Assembly (NCBI GenBank): GCA_017429765.1
Contig: JAFROJ010000064.1
Span: 1-63,325, forward strand
Direction: 5' to 3'
Length of the DNA stretch: 63,325 nucleotides
Origin: Bacteroidales bacterium
GTDB lineage: Bacteria > Bacteroidota > Bacteroidia > Bacteroidales > UBA932
The notes under the pieces: generated by a model
The model's input: the letters and a program-made list of their open reading frames with translations, nothing else
What the model was told of the DNA's origin: nothing
Databases searched by the model: none
Program-made: the position numbers and the translations under genes
In this document: positions 53,945-62,430 of the stretch, in pieces
How positions within the stretch are numbered: position 1 is the stretch's first letter
Layout: every line of letters begins with the position of its first letter

Positions 53945-55804
53945 GTCATAAATCGCTCATTATTGGCGATTTGCGCTCCAGCCATTCTCGCCGCTAATAT
54001 CGCGGCCGCACAGGATATGCCGACGATGGTCACCATACCTTCCGGGGAGTTCATCATGGGAAGCGACCTGGGCGGCTTCCACGCCGATGAGGCTCCCCTC
54101 CATAAGGTCAAGATCTCCAGGGTGTTCCGGATGAGCGCGACAGAGATAACCAACCTCCAGTACGAGCGCTTCCGCCCCGGACACAAGGCCTTGAGGGGTA
54201 AGGGCGGTTTCTCGTCGGGTGACAACGAGGCCGTTGTTCTCGTGACTTATGATGACGCCGTCGCCTATTGCGAATGGCTCTCAGCCCGGACAGGGAGAAA
54301 CTTCCGCCTGCCCACCGAGGCCGAGTGGGAATATGCTTGCAGGGCCGGGACGACAACCCCCTTCCACACAGGCGAGACCCTTCCCGAAAGCTCCATGAGG
54401 AACCAGAGGACGGAGAGGGATCTTGTCCCCGTGTCTCTGGAGACCGCCCTTGACGAGCCGAACGCTTTCGGACTCCGCGGGATGCACGGCGGGGTCGAGG
54501 AATGGTGCCTGGACTGGTACGGGGACTATCCCGAAGGGCCGCGGACTGATCCGGCCGGGCCATCTGACGGACTCTACAGGGTCACCAGGGGAGGCAGTCA
54601 TAACACTCCTTTGGAATATCTGCGGAGCGCCTCACGCTCCGCCGCCATCCCCGGAGACTCTAACTGCCAGATCGGATTCAGGGTGGTGGAGACAGACATC
54701 GTCCCGAAGACTCATAAGGCCAAGAGAGCCAAGTTATTGATAGAAAGTGGGGTACGGGGAAGGAAAGCTTCCTGGGACAAGCCCTCGGAGGAGCCTCTTT
54801 GGATCGACCCTGTGCCTTTCGTCATAGCCCCGACCGACGGGTCTCCTTTCTACGGCCACAACCACCAGCCCGCCATCACCTGGTGTCCCAACGGGGATCT
54901 CCTGGCGATCTGGTTCTCGACCGAGGCTGAGAGCGGCAGGGAGATGGTCGTGCTCGGCTCCAGGCTCCGTAAAGGCTCGGACGCCTGGGACCCTGCCTCC
55001 CTGTTCTTCAAAGTCCCGGACAGGAATATGACCGGAAGCTCGCTCCTCACCCTTGAGGACGGTACCATCCTTCACGTCAACGGGGTGGCCGACTCAGGCG
55101 ATTGGAAGAGGCTCTGCATGGTCGTCAGGACCAGCCGCGACAACGGCAAGACATGGTCGAGACCGTCCATAGCCGAGGGCGACCACGACGTGAGGCATCA
55201 AGTCATCGCCGGGCCTGTCATCCTCAGTGACAAGACTATAGTCCAGTGTTGCGACGCCGGACCCGGAGGCGACGACGGCACCTCCTTCCATCTGAGCCGC
55301 GACTGGGGAAAGACCTGGGAAGACACGGGTTCCACCATTCCGGGGATCCACGCCGGTGTGGTCGAGCTGAAGGACGGAAGATTAATGGCATTCGGCAGGG
55401 GGAATTCGATCGACGGGAGGATGCCTGTCAGTTTCTCCTCTGACAAGGGCCGGTCATGGATCAGCCGGGCCAGCGGTTTCCCGCCGATAGGGAGCGGGCA
55501 AAGGTTGGTCCTGAAACGCCTTCAGGAGGGTCCGGTCATGCTCGCGACTTTCCTGGACAATGGTATGAATATATTCCTGTCATTTGACGAGGGGGAGACT
55601 TGGACCTCGGGGAAACCGTTGTCTGACGGCTCCGGAAGGGATATGGCCGGCGGCGCCTGGACCGGTGATTTCACGATGGACTCCACCCACTCCGAGCCGA
55701 AAGGCTATTTCGCCTGCGTCCAGACTCCCGACGGAGTCATCCACCTCATCTCCAGCCGCCTCCACTACCGATTCAACCTCCCCTGGATCCTTCAGCAACG
55801 GTAG
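53918..55804 (+). CDS. SUMF1-like domain fused to a sialidase-like BNR domain
   Basis: A 628-residue secreted fusion. A signal peptide-like segment (about 11-32) is followed by a SUMF1/formylglycine-generating-enzyme-like domain (about 34-260; FRLPTEAEWEYACRAG, RVTRGGSHN, IGFRVV). The catalytic cysteine pair of true FGE is absent. The second half (about 285-628) is a sialidase-type propeller with four Asp boxes: SRDNGKTW, SRDWGKTW, SSDKGRSW and SFDEGETW. I see no classical FRIP motif, so sialidase activity is uncertain. The start at 53918 lies in a hairpin; upstream in-frame starts overlap the transporter. The stop codon lies at the edge of a palindromic element (55797-55946). Confidence 0.75.
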   Translation: MVRFSGPSKVINRSLLAICAPAILAANIAAAQDMPTMVTIPSGEFIMGSDLGGFHADEAPLHKVKISRVFRMSATEITNLQYERFRPGHKALRGKGGFSSGDNEAVVLVTYDDAVAYCEWLSARTGRNFRLPTEAEWEYACRAGTTTPFHTGETLPESSMRNQRTERDLVPVSLETALDEPNAFGLRGMHGGVEEWCLDWYGDYPEGPRTDPAGPSDGLYRVTRGGSHNTPLEYLRSASRSAAIPGDSNCQIGFRVVETDIVPKTHKAKRAKLLIESGVRGRKASWDKPSEEPLWIDPVPFVIAPTDGSPFYGHNHQPAITWCPNGDLLAIWFSTEAESGREMVVLGSRLRKGSDAWDPASLFFKVPDRNMTGSSLLTLEDGTILHVNGVADSGDWKRLCMVVRTSRDNGKTWSRPSIAEGDHDVRHQVIAGPVILSDKTIVQCCDAGPGGDDGTSFHLSRDWGKTWEDTGSTIPGIHAGVVELKDGRLMAFGRGNSIDGRMPVSFSSDKGRSWISRASGFPPIGSGQRLVLKRLQEGPVMLATFLDNGMNIFLSFDEGETWTSGKPLSDGSGRDMAGGAWTGDFTMDSTHSEPKGYFACVQTPDGVIHLISSRLHYRFNLPWILQQR

Positions 55805-55946
55805 CAGACAGTTCCCCCTCCAGAACCGCCGCTTCGCGGCCCCACCGTTCGACTCGCTCACGGCAAGCCGTTCGCTTCGCTCCGGCCCCCCCTCTTAACG
55901 TGCCGAGGGTGGCAGTGGTTCTGGAGGGGGACTGTCTGCTACCGTT
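55797..55946 (-). repeat. Palindromic repeat element at the sialidase-like gene end (copy 2)
   Basis: The ends AACGGTAGCAGACAGT and CCCCCTCCAGAACC pair with their complement at 55917-55946 in a near-perfect inverted repeat of about 30 bases. The core, read on the minus strand, shares 31 bases (55887-55917) with 58018-58048, including CTGCCACCCTCGGCACGTTA, and also has GGTGGGGCCG. It lies between convergent genes and contains the stop codon of the upstream one, so it may also act as a terminator. Confidence 0.85.
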
Positions 55947-55969
55947 ACAAGGTTGAAGGGGGAAAGCCG

Positions 55970-56896
55970 CTACATGGCGGAGAGGCGGGCCTGGGCGGAA
56001 GCCTTCTCCGTCTCGTCCGGCGTGACACGGATCAGCATCGGGAGATACTTCTTCTCCAACTTGACATTCTTGTCCTTCCGCGCCAGAAGCACACAGTTCT
56101 TGATCGTCGCGTAATCGTCCGGACGCTTCTTCAGCACCTTGTTGTACATCTTCAGGGCGTTTTTGCTATCCTTCTTGTAGACAAGGTAATACGACCCGAT
56201 GTTGGTCATGTACTCCAAGGCGTTCGGATAGTACGACAGCATCTTCTCGGAGAGTTCCTTGAACGCCTCGTACGAGGCTGGGGTGCCTATCTGGTAGAAC
56301 GCGAAGCAGCAGTCCTGCATGACGGCCGGGAAAAGAGTCTCGTCTGAGACGAATCCGGGATATTCCCAGGACGGGTGGTTGTGGCCGTCGTAGTCGATGA
56401 GGCCCTTCAGGCCGGCAAGGGCCATGTCCGGGCTGTCCGCCTCGTAGTCAAGCAGGGCGGAAAGCTTGTAGATCCTTAAATCCAGGCGGTTCTGGTTGAG
56501 TTCTATCGCCTTGTCGATGGCCTGGGTTGACTTCCCGAAGAGCTCGTCGTCAAAACTCAAGACAGTGAAATAGTTGACATCCTTGTCCAGGGAGTCCTTC
56601 AAGGAGAGCACCGGGGCGTTGCCCAGATACCTGTTCCCCTCCCTGGGCTCAAGCTTCTCCGACTTGCTCTTGGAATAATAATAGGAGAACTTCCCCAGGA
56701 GCATGTCAATGTCGTCGGGATAGTCCCTCTCCCATTTCTGGAGATGGGTCTCGATGCCGACCCCGGCGGGACCGAGTTTGGAGACAAGAAGGTTGTAGCG
56801 ATCCGCGTACTCCTCAGGCGTGGGTTTAGTCTGGGAGAAGAGGGGAAGGACGACGGAGAAGACCGTCACAAGCGAGAGTAATCTCTTCATAATCAT
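55970..56896 (-). CDS. Secreted TPR-like protein
   Basis: A 308-residue protein with a signal peptide (about 1-22, ending Phe-Ser-Gln) and helical TPR-like repeats, clearest at about 208-285. No catalytic motif is seen. Its start overlaps the NSUN-type gene stop by four bases (ATGA), so the two are coupled. The function is unknown. Confidence 0.7.
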   Translation of the reverse strand: MIMKRLLSLVTVFSVVLPLFSQTKPTPEEYADRYNLLVSKLGPAGVGIETHLQKWERDYPDDIDMLLGKFSYYYSKSKSEKLEPREGNRYLGNAPVLSLKDSLDKDVNYFTVLSFDDELFGKSTQAIDKAIELNQNRLDLRIYKLSALLDYEADSPDMALAGLKGLIDYDGHNHPSWEYPGFVSDETLFPAVMQDCCFAFYQIGTPASYEAFKELSEKMLSYYPNALEYMTNIGSYYLVYKKDSKNALKMYNKVLKKRPDDYATIKNCVLLARKDKNVKLEKKYLPMLIRVTPDETEKASAQARLSAM

Positions 56897-58251
56897 ATAT
56901 CAATTCTAATTCTTCTGTTCAGCGGGTGGAGGTTGTTCCACCGTTTCCCGATATTCTTGACAAAGCCAAGGGGGCAACCCTCGTGACAGACGATGAGATA
57001 GCCTTGAGGCTGGCCCTCGACGAACACGCTGTCGCGGTGGAGGAAACGCAAGGCCGTCGGCCGGTCCAGATCCACGGTCGGGTACTTGTCCAGAGGCGGG
57101 AATATGCTCAAGGCCCAGTCCGGATTCGGTACGAAGTCCCGGCCCTTGACCTCTCCTTCGGCGAGACCGTTCCTCAAAGGGTGGAGACAGTCTATGGCCT
57201 GGCGGGTTCTTCCTGAGGGCGAAGTCTTTTCGAGGACGGACACGAACTGTCCCTCCCCTTCCACGAGACCTGGCATGAGGAGCCCTCCTGTCTTGGTTCG
57301 AATCACTCCGGGAAGTGATTGATATTCATAGCCTGACACTTCGGCCCCAAGTTCCTCCGCGGCCCAGAGTACGTTGCCGTCGTTCTCGGATTCCTCGAAG
57401 GTACAGGTGGAATAGACCAGCAGGCCTCCCTGGCGGAGGGCGGGCCAGACATCAGCCACTATCCTTCTCTGGCGGGCGGCGCAAAGGGCCACATTCTCCT
57501 CGGACCATTCCTCCACGGCCCTGGGGTCTTTGCGGAACATCCCCTCCCCGGAGCACGGCGCGTCAACCACGATGATGTCGAAATACCCCTCCAACTTGGA
57601 GAAGGCCTTCGGGTCGGCGCTGGTCACGACCACATTCGGGTCGCCCCAGACCGCGACGTTGTCTCGAAGGACAAGGGCCCTGTCACGCATTACCTCATTC
57701 GCCACCAGAAGGAAACCATCCCCGAAGCGCTGGCGCAGCGAGACTGAGAGGTCGGTGGTCTTGCCGCCTGGGGCGGCGCAGAGATCCAGCGCTCTCACGG
57801 GGCGGCCAAGGCCGTCGAACCGGTCGAGGAACTCGCGGGTCATGTGACCGACGATCATAGCGGACGAGTCCTGGACGTAATAGCGGCCGGCGTGGAAGAG
57901 AGGATCCAGGACGAACTTAGGCCTCTCCTGAAGCATGAAGCCATACTCGTTCCACGGCACCGGCGTCATCCCCCATCCTTCAGACACTTCCTCCCCGAAG
58001 GGCTTAGTGGGTGAGGACACTGCCACCCTCGGCACGTTAAGAGGGGGGACCGGAGCGGAGCGAAGCGACGCGAGCGGTGGGGCCGAGCGAAGCGAGGCAT
58101 CCGAACCCCTAAGGCCCTTCGGGGAGGAGAATTTAAAAGGGTTGTAGCGGATTGAGACGGAGGGGGGCAGGGAGAAGGCGTCGAAGGCGACACGGGCCTT
58201 CTCCGGCCCGACCGCCCTCTCAAGGATGTCCCTCAAAACCCTGTCCTCCAT
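56893..58251 (-). CDS. NOL1/NOP2/Sun family rRNA m5C methyltransferase with in-frame insert
   Basis: A 452-residue SAM-dependent methyltransferase of the RsmF type. SAM motif I is LCAAPGGKTTDL, motif IV DAPCSGEGMFRKD, and motif VI STCTFEESEN; both catalytic cysteines (PCSG and TCT) are present. A C-terminal RNA-binding domain follows. It likely methylates a cytosine of 16S rRNA. A stretch of about 45 residues (about 42-87) rich in Ser, Pro, Leu and Arg, between the N-terminal strand and VPWNEYGFML, is encoded by a palindromic element (57990-58127) and looks inserted. Confidence 0.88.
   Translation of the reverse strand: MEDRVLRDILERAVGPEKARVAFDAFSLPPSVSIRYNPFKFSSPKGLRGSDASLRSAPPLASLRSAPVPPLNVPRVAVSSPTKPFGEEVSEGWGMTPVPWNEYGFMLQERPKFVLDPLFHAGRYYVQDSSAMIVGHMTREFLDRFDGLGRPVRALDLCAAPGGKTTDLSVSLRQRFGDGFLLVANEVMRDRALVLRDNVAVWGDPNVVVTSADPKAFSKLEGYFDIIVVDAPCSGEGMFRKDPRAVEEWSEENVALCAARQRRIVADVWPALRQGGLLVYSTCTFEESENDGNVLWAAEELGAEVSGYEYQSLPGVIRTKTGGLLMPGLVEGEGQFVSVLEKTSPSGRTRQAIDCLHPLRNGLAEGEVKGRDFVPNPDWALSIFPPLDKYPTVDLDRPTALRFLHRDSVFVEGQPQGYLIVCHEGCPLGFVKNIGKRWNNLHPLNRRIRIDI
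57990..58127 (+). repeat. Intragenic palindromic repeat element (copy 3)
   Basis: CCTCCCCGAAGGGCTTAG (from 57990) and CTAAGGCCCTTCGGGGAGG (ending 58127) are near-perfect inverted ends. The core includes the 31-base block 58018-58048 shared with copy 2 and the GGTGGGGCCGAGCGAAGCGA string at 58076-58095 shared with copy 1. It lies in frame in the NSUN-type gene, in the opposite orientation to copy 1 relative to the gene. Confidence 0.85.
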
Positions 58252-58260
58252 ATTCCGGAC

Positions 58261-58743
58261 CTATTGACCCATCCTCTTCTCGAACTCCTCGCGGGCCTTT
58301 CTCACAGTCTCCTCGTCGAGACCCTCGGGCATCCTGCCCTCGGAGACGGAGACCAGCCCGTCGACCACCTTGTCCATCGCCTCACGGATCTTGCCGGCGA
58401 GCATCATCCTCATCATGAGGTTGAAGTCGGCGTGGAACTCTATGTGGAAGTCGGTGCGGGAGGAACCGTCCGGCACGGCGTCGAAATGAAGCGAGCCGCT
58501 GAAACCGAACGGGGCGCCGTTGTCGATGAACTCTATCCTTGAATATGGCACACGGTCTTTGACCATGACCCCGATCTTGAAGCCCTGGACTGTCATGGAG
58601 ATGGTGTCATAGTCCGCCTCGACTCCCTGGCGCTTGTCCTCGGGGAGCATCTGGAGGAAGTTCCTCATGTCCACGAAAGCCATGTAGAGCTCGAAAGGGG
58701 ATTTCGAGACTATTCCGTGCTTGCTGGTGATATCTGTTGTCAT
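58261..58743 (-). CDS. SRPBCC (START/Bet v1-like) family protein
   Basis: A 160-residue protein with the alpha/beta helix-grip layout of SRPBCC proteins: an N-terminal strand and two helices, a central antiparallel sheet, and a long C-terminal helix (about 115-157). No membrane segment is seen. Bacteroidales often place such a gene beside pyrE, as here; its ligand is unknown. The frame continues upstream into pyrE, but the ATG at 58743 gives the family length. It ends 9 bases before the NSUN-type gene. Confidence 0.72.
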   Translation of the reverse strand: MTTDITSKHGIVSKSPFELYMAFVDMRNFLQMLPEDKRQGVEADYDTISMTVQGFKIGVMVKDRVPYSRIEFIDNGAPFGFSGSLHFDAVPDGSSRTDFHIEFHADFNLMMRMMLAGKIREAMDKVVDGLVSVSEGRMPEGLDEETVRKAREEFEKRMGQ

Positions 58744-58762
58744 ATTCCTATCAATTAATGAA

Positions 58763-59401
58763 TTATCTATTCCATTCCGCGGGGTTGAGGCGCCACTTCC
58801 CGAGCGTCTCGGCCTCGGCGGGACCAACGAGTCCCTCGGCGGTCGCCTCTTCAATAAGCGAGCCATAGTCGGACAAGGTGTCGAGTCGGACCCCAGCCTC
58901 CTTGAACCTCTCCGCGGCGATGTCGAACCCGTAGGTGAATATCGCCACCATCCCGAGCACATCGGCGCCGGCCTCCCTCAGGGCCTCAACAGCCGCCAGG
59001 CTACTCATCCCGGTCGAGACAAGATCCTCAATCACAACCACTTTCGACCCGGCTGGAAGGTTCCCCTCGATCTGGGACTTGGTCCCGTGATCCTTGGGTT
59101 TGGGACGGACATAAACAAAGGGTTTCCCCATCCTGTCGGCCGCGAGGACCCCGTGCGCGATGGCCCCTGTGGCCACCCCGGCCACTATCCCGGCCTCGGG
59201 ATAAAGCTCCGAGGCCTTCATCGCCAGTTCCCCGGCCACGAAAGCGCGGGTCTGGGGATCGGATAGAATCCGCCTGTTGTCGCAATAGATCGGGGAGCGC
59301 CACCCGGACGCCCAGGTGAAGGGTTCCTCAGGCCTCAGAAGCACCGCCCCTATTCCCAGAAGGCGGGCCGCCAGTTTTCTGTCCGTTGATTCCATGTTCA
59401 T
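58763..59401 (-). CDS. pyrE: Orotate phosphoribosyltransferase
   Basis: A 212-residue enzyme that transfers phosphoribose from PRPP to orotate, forming OMP in pyrimidine synthesis. The PRPP loop VVVIEDLVSTGMSS is at about 120-133, and SPIYCDNR and FVYVRPKPKDHGTKS are intact. It could start at ATG 59401 or 59395. It is divergent from the NUDIX gene and leads a four-gene minus-strand unit. Confidence 0.93.
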   Translation of the reverse strand: MNMESTDRKLAARLLGIGAVLLRPEEPFTWASGWRSPIYCDNRRILSDPQTRAFVAGELAMKASELYPEAGIVAGVATGAIAHGVLAADRMGKPFVYVRPKPKDHGTKSQIEGNLPAGSKVVVIEDLVSTGMSSLAAVEALREAGADVLGMVAIFTYGFDIAAERFKEAGVRLDTLSDYGSLIEEATAEGLVGPAEAETLGKWRLNPAEWNR

Positions 59402-59415
59402 TCCAAATGATTTCT

Positions 59416-59443
59416 TAACTTCGCGGCATAGCTTACAAATATA
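59416..59443. promoter_or_regulatory. Divergent promoter boxes of pyrE and the NUDIX gene
   Basis: TAACTTCG (59416-59423, plus strand) faces the NUDIX gene, and TATATTTG (59443 to 59436, minus strand, exact consensus) faces pyrE, 34 bases before its ATG. The two boxes lie 12 bases apart. Confidence 0.5.
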
Positions 59444-59461
59444 GTGAATTTATACCTCAAG

Positions 59462-60094
59462 ATGCGAAAGATCTTCCTGGAAAAGAGATGCATGGTGATC
59501 TGCCCGCACGACGAGCCCGCCCTTTCGGATCCCAACTCCATCGAGTTCCACATCGGTGACGAGAGGGACATCCCGACTCTCGCGGACAGGTTCGAGACCT
59601 CTGCCTCCCTTTCCCGGATCTACATCCCGACATCTGACGTCGAGTCCACCTACCGTTCTTTCCTGTCCTGTTTCAAGGAGGTCAACGCCGCCGGAGGAGT
59701 TGTCTCCAACCGCAGGGGAGACGCCCTGCTGATCCGCAGGAACGGCCTTTGGGATCTCCCGAAGGGGCATCAGGAGCCGGGAGAGGACATCAGCGTCACC
59801 GCCTTGAGGGAAGTCGAGGAGGAGACCGGGATCAGCGATCTCGAGCTGAGAGGCCTTATCTGCGTCACCGACCACTGCTACCGCAGGAACGGGATCTGGC
59901 ACCTCAAGCACACCTGGTGGCACGACATGCTTTTCACAGCCCCGCTGGAACTTACCCCCCAGCTCGAGGAGGACATCACGAAGGCCGCATGGGTGCCGCG
60001 CTCCGGACTTTCCAGTTACTTGAAAGACACCTATCCCTCGATCATGGAAGTGTTTCGTGAGTTGAAACATTTTCCCGGGGAAGGCCGTATATAA
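59462..60094 (+). CDS. NUDIX hydrolase
   Basis: A 210-residue protein. The NUDIX box GHQEPGEDISVTALREVEEETG (about 97-118) is complete, with the E-E-x-x-E metal residues. About 65 residues precede the usual domain start, and AAGGVVSNRRG begins the fold. It would cleave a nucleoside diphosphate linked to another group; the substrate is unknown. I start at the ATG at 59462; a GTG 18 bases upstream is less likely. queA follows after 24 bases. Confidence 0.85.
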   Translation: MRKIFLEKRCMVICPHDEPALSDPNSIEFHIGDERDIPTLADRFETSASLSRIYIPTSDVESTYRSFLSCFKEVNAAGGVVSNRRGDALLIRRNGLWDLPKGHQEPGEDISVTALREVEEETGISDLELRGLICVTDHCYRRNGIWHLKHTWWHDMLFTAPLELTPQLEEDITKAAWVPRSGLSSYLKDTYPSIMEVFRELKHFPGEGRI

Positions 60095-60105
60095 GAAGTA
60101 TCGGA

Positions 60106-60113
60106 TATATTCG
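60106..60113 (+). promoter_or_regulatory. Candidate -7 box just before queA
   Basis: TATATTCG fits TAnnTTTG with one change and ends 5 bases before the queA ATG. No -33 box is clear. It could give a leaderless mRNA separate from the NUDIX transcript. Confidence 0.4.
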
Positions 60114-60118
60114 TACTT

Positions 60119-61168
60119 ATGAAACTTTCCCAATTCCAGTTCCTCCTCCCCAAGGAGCGCGTGGCCCAGGAACCCACAAGGTGGCGTGACGAATGCAAAC
60201 TCATGGTGGTCCACAAGGACACCGGCGAGATCGAGCACAAGCTTTTCAAAGACATCATCGACTATTTCGGTAAAGGCGACACTTTCGTCCTCAACGACAC
60301 GAAGGTGTTCCCCGCCAGGCTCTACGGCAAGAAAGAGAAGACCGGGGCGGACATCATGGTGTTCCTCCTCAGGGAACTCAACCGCGAGCAGCACCTCTGG
60401 GACGTGATCGTGGATCCCGCCAGGAAGATCAGGATCGGGAACAAGTTGTATTTCGGCGACGACCAGAGCCTCGTGGCCGAGGTCATTGACAACACCACCT
60501 CCCGGGGGCGCACCCTCCGTTTCCTCTACGACGGCTCCTACGAGGACTTCAAGCGGTCCCTCTTCAATCTCGGCGAGCTGCCCGTCCCGAAGTGGGTCAA
60601 GAGCTCGGTGACCCCTGAGGACAAGGATAATTACCAGACCATTTTCGCCGCTAAGGAAGGCGCCGTGGCCGTGCCGGCTGCCGGCACACATTTCAGCCGC
60701 GAGCTTTTCAACAGGATGATTCTCAAGGACATAAACAAGGCATTCATCACCGTGCACATGGGCATCGGCCAGTTCCGCAGGGTGGATGTCGAGGATCTTT
60801 CCAAGCACAGGATGGACTCCGAGAGGCTTATGATAGACAAGGAGGCCTGTGAGATCATCAACAAGGCCAAGAACGGCGGGCACAAGGTGGTGGCCGTCGG
60901 CACCACTGTCATGAGGGGACTCGAGACCTACGTCACGACGACCCACGAGGTCAAGCCTTACGACGGGTGGACCAACAAATTCATATTCCCTCCGTACGAG
61001 TTCTCAATCCCGGACGCCATAGTCTCCGGCTTCCATATGCCTGAGTCGACAATGCTCATGGCCGTGGCGGCTTTCGGGGGCTTCGAGCACATCATGAACG
61101 CCTACAAGGTGGCCCTTGACATGGATTACCGCTTCGGCCCCTACGGCGACGCGATGCTGGTTCTCTGA
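60119..61168 (+). CDS. queA: S-adenosylmethionine:tRNA ribosyltransferase-isomerase QueA
   Basis: A 349-residue enzyme that transfers and isomerises the ribose of SAM onto 7-aminomethyl-7-deazaguanine in tRNA to make epoxyqueuosine. The conserved phrases [12 protein letters not shown] (8-19), [11 protein letters not shown] and [11 protein letters not shown] are present. Its size is normal for the family. A 61-base AT-rich gap holding TTTAAACTTAACCGCTTAAA separates it from dprA. Confidence 0.95.
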   Translation: MKLSQFQFLLPKERVAQEPTRWRDECKLMVVHKDTGEIEHKLFKDIIDYFGKGDTFVLNDTKVFPARLYGKKEKTGADIMVFLLRELNREQHLWDVIVDPARKIRIGNKLYFGDDQSLVAEVIDNTTSRGRTLRFLYDGSYEDFKRSLFNLGELPVPKWVKSSVTPEDKDNYQTIFAAKEGAVAVPAAGTHFSRELFNRMILKDINKAFITVHMGIGQFRRVDVEDLSKHRMDSERLMIDKEACEIINKAKNGGHKVVAVGTTVMRGLETYVTTTHEVKPYDGWTNKFIFPPYEFSIPDAIVSGFHMPESTMLMAVAAFGGFEHIMNAYKVALDMDYRFGPYGDAMLVL

Positions 61169-61229
61169 TTCTTTTTATTACTATCACCTTAAACAGATTT
61201 AAACTTAACCGCTTAAACTTCAACGCATT

Positions 61230-62399
61230 ATGAAAAACCTCGAAGAGAGGGCGTGTTATTGCGCCCTCAACAGGATCTTTGGTTTCGAGCCGAGGGTCGG
61301 TGTCGGCCTGGTCGAGACTTTCGGCGGCGCTGCCGCTGTCTTCAAAGCGCCTCCAGGGGACATCTCAGCGTTCCTTGGCTCACAGGCCAGGGCGCGCTAC
61401 GCCTCCCTGATAACCGGGAGCGCCTTCGAGTCCTCCGCCACCGAGTTGGAGAAACTGGAAGCCTCTGGGTGCCGTTTCGTCTGTCACGGGGAGCCGGGCT
61501 ACCCGAAGGCTCTCCTGGAGTGCGAGGATCCCCCTCTGGGCCTCTACTACAGAGGCTCCCTCCCGCCGGAGGAGGTGTTCGACACCCGGCCTCAAATCGC
61601 CGTCATCGGGACAAGGAACCTCTCTTTCTACGGCCGAGACTGGTGCAGGATCATCGTGGAATCTTTCTCAAAGGCCAGAGTCAAACCGATGATAGTCAGC
61701 GGATTGGCTATTGGTGTGGATGTCACCGCCCATAGGGCGGCTCTCGAGTCCGGACTGCCGACCGTGGGGGTGATGGCGACCGGGATAGACGAGATCTATC
61801 CCGCGGCCAACGCCGCTGTCGGGGAGTCGATGGCCTCGACTCCGGGATGCGCCCTGATCACTGACTACCCTCCCGGGACAGGGGCGGCCAGGATCAACTT
61901 CCTCCGGCGGAACAGGATCATAGCCGGACTCTGCCCGGCGACAATCCTCATCGAGTCGAGAATCCATGGGGGAGGGATGATGACGGCCAGGCTCGCTTAT
62001 TCCTACGACAGGGACGTTTACGCTCTTCCCGGCAGGATCGACGATCCCCAGTCCCAAGGGTGCAACATGCTGATACGCGAGAATATAGCCGCCCCGATCG
62101 GGAATATCCCTGACCTTCTGGAGAGGCTAGGGCTCGGGAAGGCCGACATATCCCTTAAAAGCGATTTCAAGGCCGAGGTGGAGGCGCGCTACGCCGGCCT
62201 TGACGAGGGTCTGAGGAGAGACCTCCTGAAAGTGGCGATGACCGTGAAGAGCCATCGCGGGATAGGGATGGACGAGATCCGCGACTCGCTCGGCTGGCCT
62301 TTCAGCAAGGTCAGCCGCCTGGTCAACGAGCTGGAGTGCGACGGCATCATCTCCGTGGATCTCCTGCAGCATTGCTTCGCGAGGACGGTGAAAGTGTGA
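61230..62399 (+). CDS. dprA: DNA processing protein DprA
   Basis: A 389-residue protein that loads RecA on incoming single-stranded DNA during transformation. The Rossmann-fold core has AVIGTRNLSFYG, VSGLAIGVDVTAH and FLRRNRIIAGL; a C-terminal winged helix (about 320-385) is present, and an N-terminal helical region precedes the core. No other competence gene is seen nearby. tatD follows after about 31 bases. Confidence 0.93.
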   Translation: MKNLEERACYCALNRIFGFEPRVGVGLVETFGGAAAVFKAPPGDISAFLGSQARARYASLITGSAFESSATELEKLEASGCRFVCHGEPGYPKALLECEDPPLGLYYRGSLPPEEVFDTRPQIAVIGTRNLSFYGRDWCRIIVESFSKARVKPMIVSGLAIGVDVTAHRAALESGLPTVGVMATGIDEIYPAANAAVGESMASTPGCALITDYPPGTGAARINFLRRNRIIAGLCPATILIESRIHGGGMMTARLAYSYDRDVYALPGRIDDPQSQGCNMLIRENIAAPIGNIPDLLERLGLGKADISLKSDFKAEVEARYAGLDEGLRRDLLKVAMTVKSHRGIGMDEIRDSLGWPFSKVSRLVNELECDGIISVDLLQHCFARTVKV

Positions 62400-62417
62400 A
62401 GGTGAAAGAAAAATGAG

Positions 62418-62425
62418 TATCTTTG
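62418..62425 (+). promoter_or_regulatory. Candidate -7 box just before tatD
   Basis: TATCTTTG matches the consensus exactly and ends 5 bases before the ATG at 62431. A TGTG about 19 bases upstream is a weak -33 candidate. It supports a short or absent leader. Confidence 0.5.
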
Positions 62426-62430
62426 GGATC

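Noticed and set aside
58744-58962. Upstream extension of the SRPBCC frame
   Set aside because: It overlaps the pyrE coding sequence and is Arg/Pro/Ser-rich; the family length fits the ATG at 58743.
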